This document shows, piece after piece, positions 8,787 through 17,513 of a stretch of 64,000 nt of DNA. Each line of letters opens with the position of its first letter. Position 1 is the stretch's first letter. The notes under the pieces are model-generated. The model had not been told where the DNA came from. It did no database searches and saw only the letters and a program-made list of their open reading frames with translations. Source of the stretch: Pseudoselenomonas ruminis. Its GTDB lineage: Bacteria; Bacillota; Negativicutes; Selenomonadales; Selenomonadaceae. Location of the stretch: contig NZ_VTOY01000005.1 of the NCBI RefSeq assembly GCF_008271295.1, forward strand, positions 1 to 64,000, given 5' to 3'. The position numbers were made by a program, and so were the translations under genes.

Positions 8787-9512
8787 TTATGCCTCAGCTT
8801 TTTTCTTTTTCGATTTGGCCTTGGACTCGTTCTTTTTCTTCATCGCATCCATAGCCTGAAGCAGGGTCTTTTCGGAATTTTCCATATGACGCTCGGCCGC
8901 CTTGCTGGCAGCTTTACGGTCGCCCTGGGCGATAGCTTCAACAATCAGGCGATGCTCCTCAAGGGTTGCTTCCAACCGGCCCGGATAAGACATTGAGAGC
9001 GTGCGGAAACGAGTCAGCTGGTCGCGAAGGTTCGAGATAATCCCGACCAAACGGTTATTGCGGGCCGCATGGTACATGGTGTCATGGAACTCAATATCCG
9101 TCTCGACAATCTTTTCCATGTTTCCTTCTTTGATATAACCACCAATCATGACGAGCAGGCGCTGCAAATGCTCCAGCTCCTCGTCCGTGATATGATCGGC
9201 CGCCAACCCGTTTGAAAGGGATTCCAAGGCGGTACGAATCTCAAAGATTTCATTGATGTCACGGATAGACATGTTAGCCACATAAGTACCGCGGCGCGGC
9301 ATCATGACTACATAGCCCTCCAATTCCAGCTTGCGGATGGCCTCACGCACCGGCGTACGGCTTACCCCTAATTCCTCGGCAAGCTGTATCTCCATAATGC
9401 GCTCACCGGGTTTCAAAATCCCCGTGCGAATTGCCTCACGCAGGGATTCACATACAACCTCACGCAGCGGCTGATAGCTGTCAAGCTTAATGGGAGCTAA
9501 TCTGTTGTCCAT
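8787..9512 (-). CDS. GntR-family (FadR/FCD subfamily) transcriptional regulator
   Basis: 241 residues. The N-terminal winged helix (about 15-80) shows the GntR signature ILKPGERIMEIQLAEELGVSRTPVREA. The C-terminal all-helical FCD ligand domain has the acidic/His metal-site pattern (E-I-R-T-A-L-E; D-I-E-F-H-D-T-M). The last 15 residues are almost all Lys/Ala/Ser, an unusual basic tail. It sits between ispE (32 bases) and glmU (29 bases) in one operon, so it may tune precursor supply. The ligand cannot be told from sequence; FCD proteins usually sense organic acids. Confidence 0.88.
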   Translation of the reverse strand: MDNRLAPIKLDSYQPLREVVCESLREAIRTGILKPGERIMEIQLAEELGVSRTPVREAIRKLELEGYVVMMPRRGTYVANMSIRDINEIFEIRTALESLSNGLAADHITDEELEHLQRLLVMIGGYIKEGNMEKIVETDIEFHDTMYHAARNNRLVGIISNLRDQLTRFRTLSMSYPGRLEATLEEHRLIVEAIAQGDRKAASKAAERHMENSEKTLLQAMDAMKKKNESKAKSKKKKAEA

Positions 9513-9544
9513 TTACGATTCCCTCAATTCTGGTTTTGATACTG

Positions 9545-10414
9545 TTAGGATTTTTTTGTCATACCCACCGTACGCGTCACAAACACATTGGCGTCGGTGT
9601 TTTCCCGCAGGAATGCGGCTATTTTCTCAGCGGATGCTTTGCTTTCTGCCAAGCCGAAGACAGTCGGACCACTGCCGGACATCATGCTGGCCAGCGCCCC
9701 CTGCTCCATCATCATCTGCTTGTATTCAGAAATTACATCATACTTATTAATAGTAACACTTTCGAGCACATTGCACAACAATCCAGCTACGGCTTTTCGG
9801 TCGCCGCGGGCAATTTCCTGCTGGATCCGCTCGTTATCCGGATGCTTTTCCGCACCGTGCTCATCGTAATTCGTATATGCCCATGCGGTCGAAACCGAAA
9901 TGCGCGGTTTGGCCAGAACCACCCAGGTAGCCGGCATATCCGGCAGGCGCTTGAGGACTTCCCCACGCCCCGTGGACAGCATCGTGCCGCCCATCAGGCA
10001 AAACGGAATATCCGAACCGAGACGAGCCCCCAACTCACAAAGTGTTTCATCGGAAAGATTCAACGCGTAGAGTTCATTCATGCCGCGCAATACCGCCGCT
10101 GCGTCCGTGCTGCCACCGGCCAGGCCAGCAGCCACCGGAATCCGCTTTACGAGCTTCATCGCAACACCGCCCTGCAGGCCGTATTCGTCCTTTATGAGTT
10201 TAGCTGCCCGCCAGGCCAGATTTTTCTCGTCCGCCCGCAGCCAGGGAACATTGATAGACAACGTGATGTCGCCATCCGTCTTTTCCATCTCAATCGTGTC
10301 ATGGAGGGAAATTGCCTGCATGACCATGGCTACCTCATGATAACCATCCGGCCGCGTACCGAGGATATCAAGGGTCAGGTTTATCTTCGCATTTCCATCA
10401 ACCGTAATCACCAT
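9545..10414 (-). CDS. ispE: 4-diphosphocytidyl-2-C-methyl-D-erythritol kinase
   Basis: Phosphorylates CDP-methylerythritol in the MEP pathway to isoprenoids, including the undecaprenyl carrier. 289 residues, GHMP kinase fold: AKINLTLDILGTRPDGYH near the N-terminus, the ATP loop PVAAGLAGGSTDAAA at about 90-105, and a C-terminal glycine motif MMSGSGPTVFG. The start ATG at 10412-10414 has AAGGA seven bases upstream; an ATG 18 bases further up has no such site. First gene of ispE-gntR-glmU, divergent from the P-type ATPase-like gene. Confidence 0.95.
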   Translation of the reverse strand: MVITVDGNAKINLTLDILGTRPDGYHEVAMVMQAISLHDTIEMEKTDGDITLSINVPWLRADEKNLAWRAAKLIKDEYGLQGGVAMKLVKRIPVAAGLAGGSTDAAAVLRGMNELYALNLSDETLCELGARLGSDIPFCLMGGTMLSTGRGEVLKRLPDMPATWVVLAKPRISVSTAWAYTNYDEHGAEKHPDNERIQQEIARGDRKAVAGLLCNVLESVTINKYDVISEYKQMMMEQGALASMMSGSGPTVFGLAESKASAEKIAAFLRENTDANVFVTRTVGMTKKS

Positions 10415-10493
10415 CGACACATCCTTTCGCAATCATTATCTATAATAGGATAGCAATATTTGACCACGGGTTCAAGTGTTTCCATGGATTCTG

Positions 10494-10522
10494 TTGCACA
10501 TTTCCACGTTTTGCAGGATAAT
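10494..10522 (+). promoter_or_regulatory. Promoter of the P-type ATPase-like gene
   Basis: TTGCAC (10494-10499), 17-base spacer, GATAAT (10517-10522). The ATG follows 35 bases downstream. Confidence 0.55.
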
Positions 10523-10556
10523 AGGATTAGAATACTGCGAAATCGAGGTAAATCGC

Positions 10557-11777
10557 ATGAAAAAACAAACATCAATCGGTTATTTTACCGTTCTTGCCGT
10601 TTTGTTGGCTATTGCCATGAGTGCCTACTGGTTATCCGCTGGTGAATCAAAAGAAACTGCCAGCAATATCTTTCTTGCCATCGTGATTGCCGGACTGCCG
10701 CTCCCCCTTTGGCTGGCCCAATCACTGCCCCTTGCCCGCGGCGCTGCCAAGGCCAGTAAAGCAAACATCAGACTTGAATCGCCCGAGGTGCTGGCTACAC
10801 TGGATAAAATCAATGCCCTGGCCGTATCCAAGGGAGGCATTGTCACCGAAGGCAAACCATACGTTGCCGGTCTTGTTCCTGCCGGCTTGAGCCAGGGAAC
10901 ACTGTTAGGGCTGGCCGCCTCCGCCGAGCGCGAAGCCAAACATCCCTTTGGACAGGCTATCTATCAGGCGGCTATTGCCCGGCAGGCCCGCATGCAGCCG
11001 CTATCCGCATCCAATGAAATCCCGGGCTGCGGCATGGAAGCACTAATCAACCGCATGCCTGTCCGCGTCGGCAAGGCCGAGTGGCTGCTCGAAGAGGGCG
11101 TTGACATCACCGCTGACCTTCTGACCCGTGCCGACCAGATTGCGCAGCGTGGCCAATCCACAGTATTTGTTGCCAACGGAAAGTACTGCCGTGGCATCAT
11201 TGTTTTGGATGACAATATCCCGAAGGAAACGACGGACGCCTTCACCCAATTGCAGCAGCAGGGTATCCAGATCGTCATGTTGTCCGGTGACAGCCGGCGG
11301 ACGGCCAATGCCATCAGTAAACAGGCCGGCATCGATACGGCCCGTTCCGAACTCACAGACCAGGGCAAAGCCCGCGAAATAAAACTGCTGCAAACCCACG
11401 GCTGCACCGTAGCAATGATTGGCAACGGTGTCCGCGATGAAGCAGCTATGGCCGAGGCCGACCTGCGCATCCATTTAGGACCGCTGCCGGAAAAAACCGG
11501 TGATGCCGCCCACGACATCGACCTGCCCGAAAACAGTTCAATCGTTTTGGAAAACAACAACCTCAGCGATTTCCTCCACTTGTCAAAGCTCAGTCACAAG
11601 GTCATGGATATCGTCCAGCAAAACCGTATTGTGGCTCTGCTCTTCTGGCTGCTCCTGCTGCCACCGGCAATGGGACTTGTCAAAACTTTTGGCGGTCCAT
11701 TTCTGCCGCCAGCTGCCGCCTTGACCGGTCAACTTTGCGCTTCGCTGATGATTCTCTTTAATTCTTTGCGCGCCTGA
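10557..11777 (+). CDS. Truncated, catalytically inactive P1B-type ATPase-like protein
   Basis: 406 residues. It aligns by eye with the second half of a copper/heavy-metal P-type ATPase, but the key residues are gone. The CPC membrane motif reads GLPLPL. The phosphorylated Asp motif DKTGT reads SKGGI, although the following TEGKP is kept. GDGxND reads GNGVRD. The N-domain HP motif (KHPFGQAI) and the SGD motif (MLSGDSRRTAN) remain. There is no N-terminal metal-binding domain and no TGE actuator domain. Two membrane spans precede and two follow the soluble part. The frame is intact over 406 codons, with its own ribosome site (GAGG), promoter and terminator, so it looks like a maintained non-enzymatic protein rather than debris. 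It stands 128 bases before cydA; a role in metal or oxidase assembly is conjecture. Confidence 0.75.
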   Translation: MKKQTSIGYFTVLAVLLAIAMSAYWLSAGESKETASNIFLAIVIAGLPLPLWLAQSLPLARGAAKASKANIRLESPEVLATLDKINALAVSKGGIVTEGKPYVAGLVPAGLSQGTLLGLAASAEREAKHPFGQAIYQAAIARQARMQPLSASNEIPGCGMEALINRMPVRVGKAEWLLEEGVDITADLLTRADQIAQRGQSTVFVANGKYCRGIIVLDDNIPKETTDAFTQLQQQGIQIVMLSGDSRRTANAISKQAGIDTARSELTDQGKAREIKLLQTHGCTVAMIGNGVRDEAAMAEADLRIHLGPLPEKTGDAAHDIDLPENSSIVLENNNLSDFLHLSKLSHKVMDIVQQNRIVALLFWLLLLPPAMGLVKTFGGPFLPPAAALTGQLCASLMILFNSLRA

Positions 11778-11780
11778 CTC

Positions 11781-11818
11781 ATAGACCTTCCTTTTTCGGG
11801 AAGGTCTATTTTATTTTA
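11781..11818 (+). terminator. Terminator of the P-type ATPase-like gene
   Basis: ATAGACCTTCC and GGAAGGTCTAT form an 11-base-pair stem followed by TTTATTTTATT. It separates this gene from the cyd promoter. Confidence 0.9.
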
Positions 11819-11847
11819 TTGCAGTTCTTAATATTCTGACATATAAT
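11819..11847 (+). promoter_or_regulatory. Promoter of cydABDC
   Basis: TTGCAG (11819-11824), 17-base spacer, TATAAT (11842-11847). It immediately follows the terminator of the preceding gene. Confidence 0.65.
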
Positions 11848-11872
11848 AAAAGAAATCGAAGTCATTTCTTTT
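11848..11872. promoter_or_regulatory. Perfect inverted repeat at the cyd start site (operator candidate)
   Basis: AAAAGAAAT (11848-11856), seven bases, ATTTCTTTT (11864-11872). It begins right after the -10 box and so covers the expected transcription start, a classic repressor position. It does not match the usual Rex or Fnr consensus. Confidence 0.4.
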
Positions 11873-11905
11873 CATTTTTAATCCCGGCAAAGGAGGGAAG
11901 AATTC

Positions 11906-13273
11906 ATGGATGCTTTGCTCTTATCCCGATGGCAATTTGCCATCACAACCACGTATCATTTTCTTTTCGTCCCCATAACCCTTGGCCTTTCGATTTTCGT
12001 AGCACTGCTCGAAACCTGCTTCGTCATGACGAAACGGCCGCATTGGAAAGCTGCCAGCAAACGCTTAGTGCGCTTCTTTGGCACCATCTTCCTCATTAAC
12101 TTCGCCCTGGGCGTGGTCACCGGTATCGTGCAGGAATTTCACTTCGGCATGAACTGGTCCGAATACTCTCGGTTCATGGGAGATATCTTTGGGGCACCAC
12201 TTGCCCTCGAAGCCCTTACCGCCTTTTTCCTGGAATCCACCTTCCTGGGCATCTGGGTATTCGGCTGGAATAAGCTGTCCGAGAAACTGCACTGTGCCTG
12301 CATCTGGATTGTAGCGATTGGCAGCAACCTTTCCGCCTTCTGGATTCTCGTTGCCAACAGCTTCATGCAGCATCCGGCTGGCTTTGCCATTGAAAACGGC
12401 CGCGCCGTCATGACGGATTTTCTGGCCCTGGTCACCAATCCCTACGTCTGCGGAGAATATTCGCATGCACTCTTTGCAGGCATCAGCACCGGCGGTTTTG
12501 TCGTGCTGGCAATATCCGCCTGGAAACTGCTTCACGATGAAGCTTCCCGTTATGCCTTCACCCAGTCGCTAAAAGGCGGTGCCATCTTCATGGCGATCGG
12601 CCTGCTGGGCGTCATGGGCAGCGGCCACATGCACACGCAATATCTTGCCACCGCCAATCCCATGAAACTTTCCTCCATCGAAGCGCTTTGGGAAACGGCT
12701 GACCCGGCCCCCTTTGCCATCGCGGCCGATGTCAACATGGAAAAATCCCGCAACGATGCAGAAATCGCTGTTCCCGGCGTTTTTTCCTTTATGCTCTACA
12801 ATAAGCCCAGCGGAGAAGTCCGCGGCATCAATGCGATTCAAAAAGAATATCAGACAAAATACGGCCCTGGTGACTATCGTCCGGATGTTCCAGCCTTATT
12901 CTGGAGTTTCCGCATCATGGTCGGTGCTGGCGGCTTTATGCTATTGCTGGCCCTGGGAACGGCATTGCTTTCTTGGAAAGGACGTATCCTGTCCTTCCCG
13001 CTGCTGCTAAAAATTCTTCCATTCCTGCTGCCGCTGCCATTTTTGGCTAACTCTACCGGCTGGTTCATCACCGAAGCCGGCCGGCAGCCATGGATTGTCG
13101 TCGGACTTCAGCGCACGGCCGAAGCCATCTCGCCAAATCTCACGGCTTGTTCGGTATGGCTGACGCTCATTGGCTTTACGGTCCTTTATTTGCTGCTCAT
13201 TCTGGCAGCACTTTACATCGCGTTCCGCCATATCAAAAATACCACGATTCCCGACGAAGGGAGGGATTTATAA
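11906..13273 (+). CDS. cydA: Cytochrome bd oxidase subunit I
   Basis: Quinol-oxidising heme subunit of the cytochrome bd oxygen reductase in the cytoplasmic membrane; in an anaerobe it scavenges oxygen. 455 residues with about nine membrane spans. His18 (TTTYHFLFVPITLG) is the expected high-spin heme ligand. The His in GEYSHALFAGIS and the Met in FRIMVGAGG fit the b558 ligands. The loop after about residue 240 is short, the short-Q-loop type. AAAGGAGGG precedes the ATG. The stop codon overlaps the cydB start (TAATG), so the two are translationally coupled. Confidence 0.96.
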   Translation: MDALLLSRWQFAITTTYHFLFVPITLGLSIFVALLETCFVMTKRPHWKAASKRLVRFFGTIFLINFALGVVTGIVQEFHFGMNWSEYSRFMGDIFGAPLALEALTAFFLESTFLGIWVFGWNKLSEKLHCACIWIVAIGSNLSAFWILVANSFMQHPAGFAIENGRAVMTDFLALVTNPYVCGEYSHALFAGISTGGFVVLAISAWKLLHDEASRYAFTQSLKGGAIFMAIGLLGVMGSGHMHTQYLATANPMKLSSIEALWETADPAPFAIAADVNMEKSRNDAEIAVPGVFSFMLYNKPSGEVRGINAIQKEYQTKYGPGDYRPDVPALFWSFRIMVGAGGFMLLLALGTALLSWKGRILSFPLLLKILPFLLPLPFLANSTGWFITEAGRQPWIVVGLQRTAEAISPNLTACSVWLTLIGFTVLYLLLILAALYIAFRHIKNTTIPDEGRDL

Positions 13274-14286
13274 TGGAGCTCAATGTTATCTGGTTCATAC
13301 TGATTGCCGTACTCTTTACCGGCTTCTTCTTCCTGGAGGGATTCGATTACGGCGTGGGGACGCTGTTGCCCTTCATAAGTCCCAATGATGACGAACGCAC
13401 GCAAGTGCTGCGCACTATCGCTCCCGTATGGGATGGCAATGAAGTCTGGATGATTACTGCCGGTGGTGCTCTTTTTGCCGCCTTCCCTCATGTCTATGCC
13501 ACGATGTTTTCCACCTTTTATCTAGCACTTTTCCTGATGCTCGTCGCCCTCATCCTGCGCGGAGTTGCCTTCGAGCTGCGCGGGCGCCATCCAAGCATCT
13601 GTTGGCGCCGCTTTTGGGACGGAGCTATTTGCTTTGGCAGTGCCGTTCCGGCATTTCTCTGGGGCGTTGCCGTCACGGACCTCATCCAAGGCCTGCCCAT
13701 CAATGAGAAAATGATTTACACGGGCGGTTTTCTGGATCTTTTGACGCCATACAGCATCGTCGGCGGCCTCACCTTCCTGCTGGTATTCCTCGTCCATGGC
13801 GCGGCGTTCCTTACCCAGCGTCTGACCAATATCGGCCTTATCAAAAAAGCCCAGCAATGGGCTCAACGCGCGGGGGCCTTTGCCATTATCGCCTTTGTTT
13901 TCTGCCTGCTGATGACCCTGATAAAAACCGATTTATTCCAGAGTTGTATTGGTGGGACCGCCTTACTAGCCGCCGGAGTCTTCTTCATTCTTGGATACCG
14001 GCAAATGTTTCGCGCGCATTACCAAAGCAGCTTTATTCTAAGTTCCCTTACGATTGTCGCCACCACGCTGGCCTTCTTTGCCGGTCTCTTTCCGCGGCTC
14101 ATGGTCTCGAGCCTCAATCCGGCCTGGAGCCTCACCATTCATAATGCCGCCTCCACTCCATACACCCTTGGTATCATGACAATGGCAGCTGCGGTTCTGG
14201 TGCCCATCGTACTGATTTACCAGGGCTGGACCTATTGGATTTTCCGCCAGCGGATTTCCCCCAAGGATTGCGAAGAGACCCATTAA
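13273..14286 (+). CDS. cydB: Cytochrome bd oxidase subunit II
   Basis: Partner membrane subunit of CydA. 337 residues with about eight to nine spans. The start gives the family N-terminus MELNVIWFILIAVLFTGFFF followed by LEGFDYGVG and WDGNEVWMITAGGALFAAFP, both strongly typical of CydB. The ATG overlaps the cydA stop by one base, with GAGGG upstream. The cydD gene follows after 24 bases. Confidence 0.96.
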   Translation: MELNVIWFILIAVLFTGFFFLEGFDYGVGTLLPFISPNDDERTQVLRTIAPVWDGNEVWMITAGGALFAAFPHVYATMFSTFYLALFLMLVALILRGVAFELRGRHPSICWRRFWDGAICFGSAVPAFLWGVAVTDLIQGLPINEKMIYTGGFLDLLTPYSIVGGLTFLLVFLVHGAAFLTQRLTNIGLIKKAQQWAQRAGAFAIIAFVFCLLMTLIKTDLFQSCIGGTALLAAGVFFILGYRQMFRAHYQSSFILSSLTIVATTLAFFAGLFPRLMVSSLNPAWSLTIHNAASTPYTLGIMTMAAAVLVPIVLIYQGWTYWIFRQRISPKDCEETH

Positions 14287-14310
14287 ATCCCGTATTACAG
14301 GTAATAAATT

Positions 14311-15942
14311 ATGACTAGCCAACTATTTCAACAACTCATCTCTCTGCCCAGAAAATCCCTGGCGCTTTTGGCCGCCTATGAACTCAGCGGCAGCCTGCTC
14401 ATTCTAGCCATTGCCAAGGATTTTGCCGGGCTTTTGAACCATTTCTGCCAGCAAGATTATAGCCACATAGCCGAAACGGCGCCAGTTCTGCTGGCGCTGT
14501 TTCTTATGCTTTGCCTGCGCGCCTGGTTGAGTTATCAGCAGCAGTTAAACCTAAAAAAACTATCCGCCCTACTGCGTGAAAAATACCGTCTGCTCATCCA
14601 TCAGCAGCTCCCCAACCAACCAGCCTCTGTCCGCGATTATTCGCTGCTGGCTGTTGAAACGGTTGACGCGCTGGATAACCTTGTTACCAAATTCTTTCCC
14701 ATACTGCTGGCTTTATGCCTGCGCATACCGCTGCTGCTCACGGCCATACTCCTCATCGACCCGATCACCGCTGCCCTGTTTGCCCTCACCCTGCCCATTG
14801 CCCCGTTTTTACTCTATCTCATCGGACAGGCAACAAAGAAAGCCAGCGAACGGGAATGGCACCACCTGGAAGCATTGACCAGCGGCTTTCACGAATTACT
14901 GCGCGGCATGGCCATGCTAAAACTGTTCGGCCAGGAAAACCGCCAGCGGGAACGACTCGCCGCCTTAAGCCATGCCTTTGCCACAGCCTCCTTGGCCGTT
15001 CTGCAGCTTGCCTTTGTCAGTTCCTTTGCCCTGGAATTAATCACCACCTTATCCATTGCCATCATTGCAGTCAGCACTGGCCTGCGGCTGCTCGCGGACA
15101 GCCTTGCCTTTTCCACTGCTTTTTTTCTCCTGCTGCTGGCCCCCAAATTCTACGACCCCCTGCGGCAGGGCGGCCTTGCCTTCCACACCATTATGGACGC
15201 GCATACCGCCTGGCAAAAATTACAGGACTTCCTGGGCGATGCCGGTCAGGATTCGCCCACGGGGCATAATCAGCAGCTCCAGATTCCTCCCGCTATAAAT
15301 CTCGACACGTTAAGCTATAGCTATCCAGGTACCAGCACACCAGTCATCGAGCAGTTGACGCTGACCATTCCCGCTGACAAAATCACCTTACTCACAGGTT
15401 CCAGTGGTAGCGGAAAAACCACGCTGCTAAAACTCCTTGCCGGACTCTGCCAGCCGGATTCCGGCACAATAACCCTCAACAATCAGCCACTGGCTACCAT
15501 GGCAGAATCCAGCCGGCAAAAACTCATTGCCTATGTTCCGCAGGATCCTTATCTCTTTTCCGCCAGTCTCCGCAACAACATAGCCCTCTTTCAGCCTGTC
15601 CCGGACGAACGCATCGCACAGGCACTGCGGCTTGCCTCACTGGAAACTTGGTATTTTTCCCTGCCCCACGGACTTGACACACACTTAGGCGCAGGCGGGC
15701 TTCCGCTTTCCGAAGGGCAGCGCAAACGCCTCGGCCTTGCACGGGCACTGCTCCAGAACCGTCCCATCACCCTGCTCGATGAGCCAACTGCAGGCATGGA
15801 CGAAACACTCGAAGCAAACGTCCTGCGTGCCATTACCGCCTTTTCCCGTCATCGGACAATTATTCTGGTCTCCCATCGTCCGGCGGTCAAGGCCATTGCT
15901 GATACCATCGTAGAACTAGCGCCAGGAGGTGAGCCCGCATGA
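14311..15942 (+). CDS. cydD: ABC exporter subunit CydD (cytochrome bd assembly)
   Basis: Half of the heterodimeric CydDC ABC exporter of glutathione/cysteine-type thiols, needed to assemble cytochrome bd. 543 residues: six-span membrane domain to about 310, then the ATPase domain with Walker A TGSSGSGKTT, Walker B ITLLDEPTAGMD and the H-loop SHRPA. The signature reads LSEGQ instead of LSGGQ, a common mild variant. No strong ribosome site is visible (ACAGGTAATAAATT before ATG). It ends in a four-base ATGA overlap with cydC. Confidence 0.9.
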   Translation: MTSQLFQQLISLPRKSLALLAAYELSGSLLILAIAKDFAGLLNHFCQQDYSHIAETAPVLLALFLMLCLRAWLSYQQQLNLKKLSALLREKYRLLIHQQLPNQPASVRDYSLLAVETVDALDNLVTKFFPILLALCLRIPLLLTAILLIDPITAALFALTLPIAPFLLYLIGQATKKASEREWHHLEALTSGFHELLRGMAMLKLFGQENRQRERLAALSHAFATASLAVLQLAFVSSFALELITTLSIAIIAVSTGLRLLADSLAFSTAFFLLLLAPKFYDPLRQGGLAFHTIMDAHTAWQKLQDFLGDAGQDSPTGHNQQLQIPPAINLDTLSYSYPGTSTPVIEQLTLTIPADKITLLTGSSGSGKTTLLKLLAGLCQPDSGTITLNNQPLATMAESSRQKLIAYVPQDPYLFSASLRNNIALFQPVPDERIAQALRLASLETWYFSLPHGLDTHLGAGGLPLSEGQRKRLGLARALLQNRPITLLDEPTAGMDETLEANVLRAITAFSRHRTIILVSHRPAVKAIADTIVELAPGGEPA

Positions 15943-17513
15943 TTGCCACTCAAATTTTTCTAAAAACGCTGCTAAAACTGCCACGGCCTGCTGTACTACT
16001 TTCTTCCCTTCTGGCTGCGCTGGCGGCCGCTGGCTCTGCGATTGGCCTTATGGGAGCTGCCGCCTGGCTTATCTCCTCTGCCGCCCTTCATCCGCCGCTT
16101 GCTGCTCTTACGCTTGCCATCACCGCCGTCCGCGCTTTTGGTATTGGCCGGGCCGTCTTCCGCTACTTGGAACGCTATTTATCCCATAAGCTGGCTTTCC
16201 ACAGTTTTACCAAACTTCAATTATTTCTCTACGACCAGGCGGCAGCCGCCATCCCCCTACGCGAGGGCAGGACCGCCCAAGGACATTGGCTGCAGGCATT
16301 GACGTCGGGATGCAGCACTCTGCGGGATTTTTATGTGCGCGGCCTGCTGCCGCCTGTCATAAACCTGCTGCTGCTCATCGCCATCATCACAGGACTCTAT
16401 CCAGTAGCAGGAAAAATTGCCCTGCTTCTTATCCCGCTCTTTCTCCTGCACCTTCTGCTTCCCTATTGGACATCATTGGAACCAATACAATCAGCTGGCA
16501 CCTACCGGACCCTGCTGGACGATTCGATTAACGGACGCGACGAACTCTGTGCTGCTGGCAGCTGGCCTGCCTTCCTTCCACAGTTAGACCAGCAGGCAAA
16601 CACCTTAAAAGAACAGCAGCAGCAGGAATCTGCCCGCAATTACCGCTGCGATTTGCTGCTCCAACTGCTTGATGCCCTCGTCTTTAGCCTGCTTTTGGCA
16701 AGCCTAGCCCAAAGCGTACTGATTGATTCTTCCCTGAACTTCATTGACCTCTCGGTCTGGCTGATGATACTGCTGGCAGAGCTTCAAGAATTGCAGCCGC
16801 TCACAGCGGCCGCCCGCAGCATTTACCAAAGCCGGCAGGCCGCACAATCGATTCTGGTACAACCTCGCCCCCAGTCCCCAACCAAAAACATTTCGCATTC
16901 TGACAGGTCAAATTCCCTGCTGACGGTCGAGCAGCTGACATTTGGCTATCATCCAAAGATTCCCATCCTTCACGGCCTTTCATTTCACATCATGCGCGGA
17001 CAGCACACGGCCCTTGTCGGCGACAGCGGTTCCGGCAAGACAACACTGGCGGGGCTTATCTGCGGCTTTTGGCCCATCGATAGTGGCTCTATACAGTTGA
17101 CCGGTCAAATTTCGGCCAATCTTCAAAACGCCTTTCTCTTTACGGGGACAATTCGCGACAACTTCCAGCGTCTTATCCCCGGAATATCCGACGCAGCCAT
17201 TCTTCACTGCCTGCAAATTTCTCAGCTGTCCGGCTGGCTGGACGAGCAGCCCGCCGGACTTGACACCAGCCTTGCCGCCGACGCCCAAAACCTCTCTGGC
17301 GGCCAGCGCAGCCGTTTGCTCACAGCCCTTGCCTTGGCCAAGCCTGGCGAACTGCTGATTCTCGACGAACCAACAGCCGGACTCGACAAAAAAACAGCCT
17401 CCGCACTGCTCACCGGGCTCCTGTCCGAGCTCGACGAACAGCAGCGGACGCTGCTGTTGATTACCCATGATTCACCGGCTGCTTTCCAGATGAAACAGGT
17501 CATCCATCTTTAA
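15939..17513 (+). CDS. cydC: ABC exporter subunit CydC (cytochrome bd assembly)
   Basis: Second half of the CydDC exporter. 524 residues, membrane domain first, ATPase domain from about 325. Walker A is VGDSGSGKTT, the signature NLSGGQRSR is canonical, and Walker B is LLILDEPTAGLD with a following TH-D loop. AGGAGG precedes the ATG inside cydD. The stop codon (17511-17513) directly abuts the stop of the convergent phosphoethanolamine transferase gene, with no terminator between them. Confidence 0.9.
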   Translation: MIATQIFLKTLLKLPRPAVLLSSLLAALAAAGSAIGLMGAAAWLISSAALHPPLAALTLAITAVRAFGIGRAVFRYLERYLSHKLAFHSFTKLQLFLYDQAAAAIPLREGRTAQGHWLQALTSGCSTLRDFYVRGLLPPVINLLLLIAIITGLYPVAGKIALLLIPLFLLHLLLPYWTSLEPIQSAGTYRTLLDDSINGRDELCAAGSWPAFLPQLDQQANTLKEQQQQESARNYRCDLLLQLLDALVFSLLLASLAQSVLIDSSLNFIDLSVWLMILLAELQELQPLTAAARSIYQSRQAAQSILVQPRPQSPTKNISHSDRSNSLLTVEQLTFGYHPKIPILHGLSFHIMRGQHTALVGDSGSGKTTLAGLICGFWPIDSGSIQLTGQISANLQNAFLFTGTIRDNFQRLIPGISDAAILHCLQISQLSGWLDEQPAGLDTSLAADAQNLSGGQRSRLLTALALAKPGELLILDEPTAGLDKKTASALLTGLLSELDEQQRTLLLITHDSPAAFQMKQVIHL

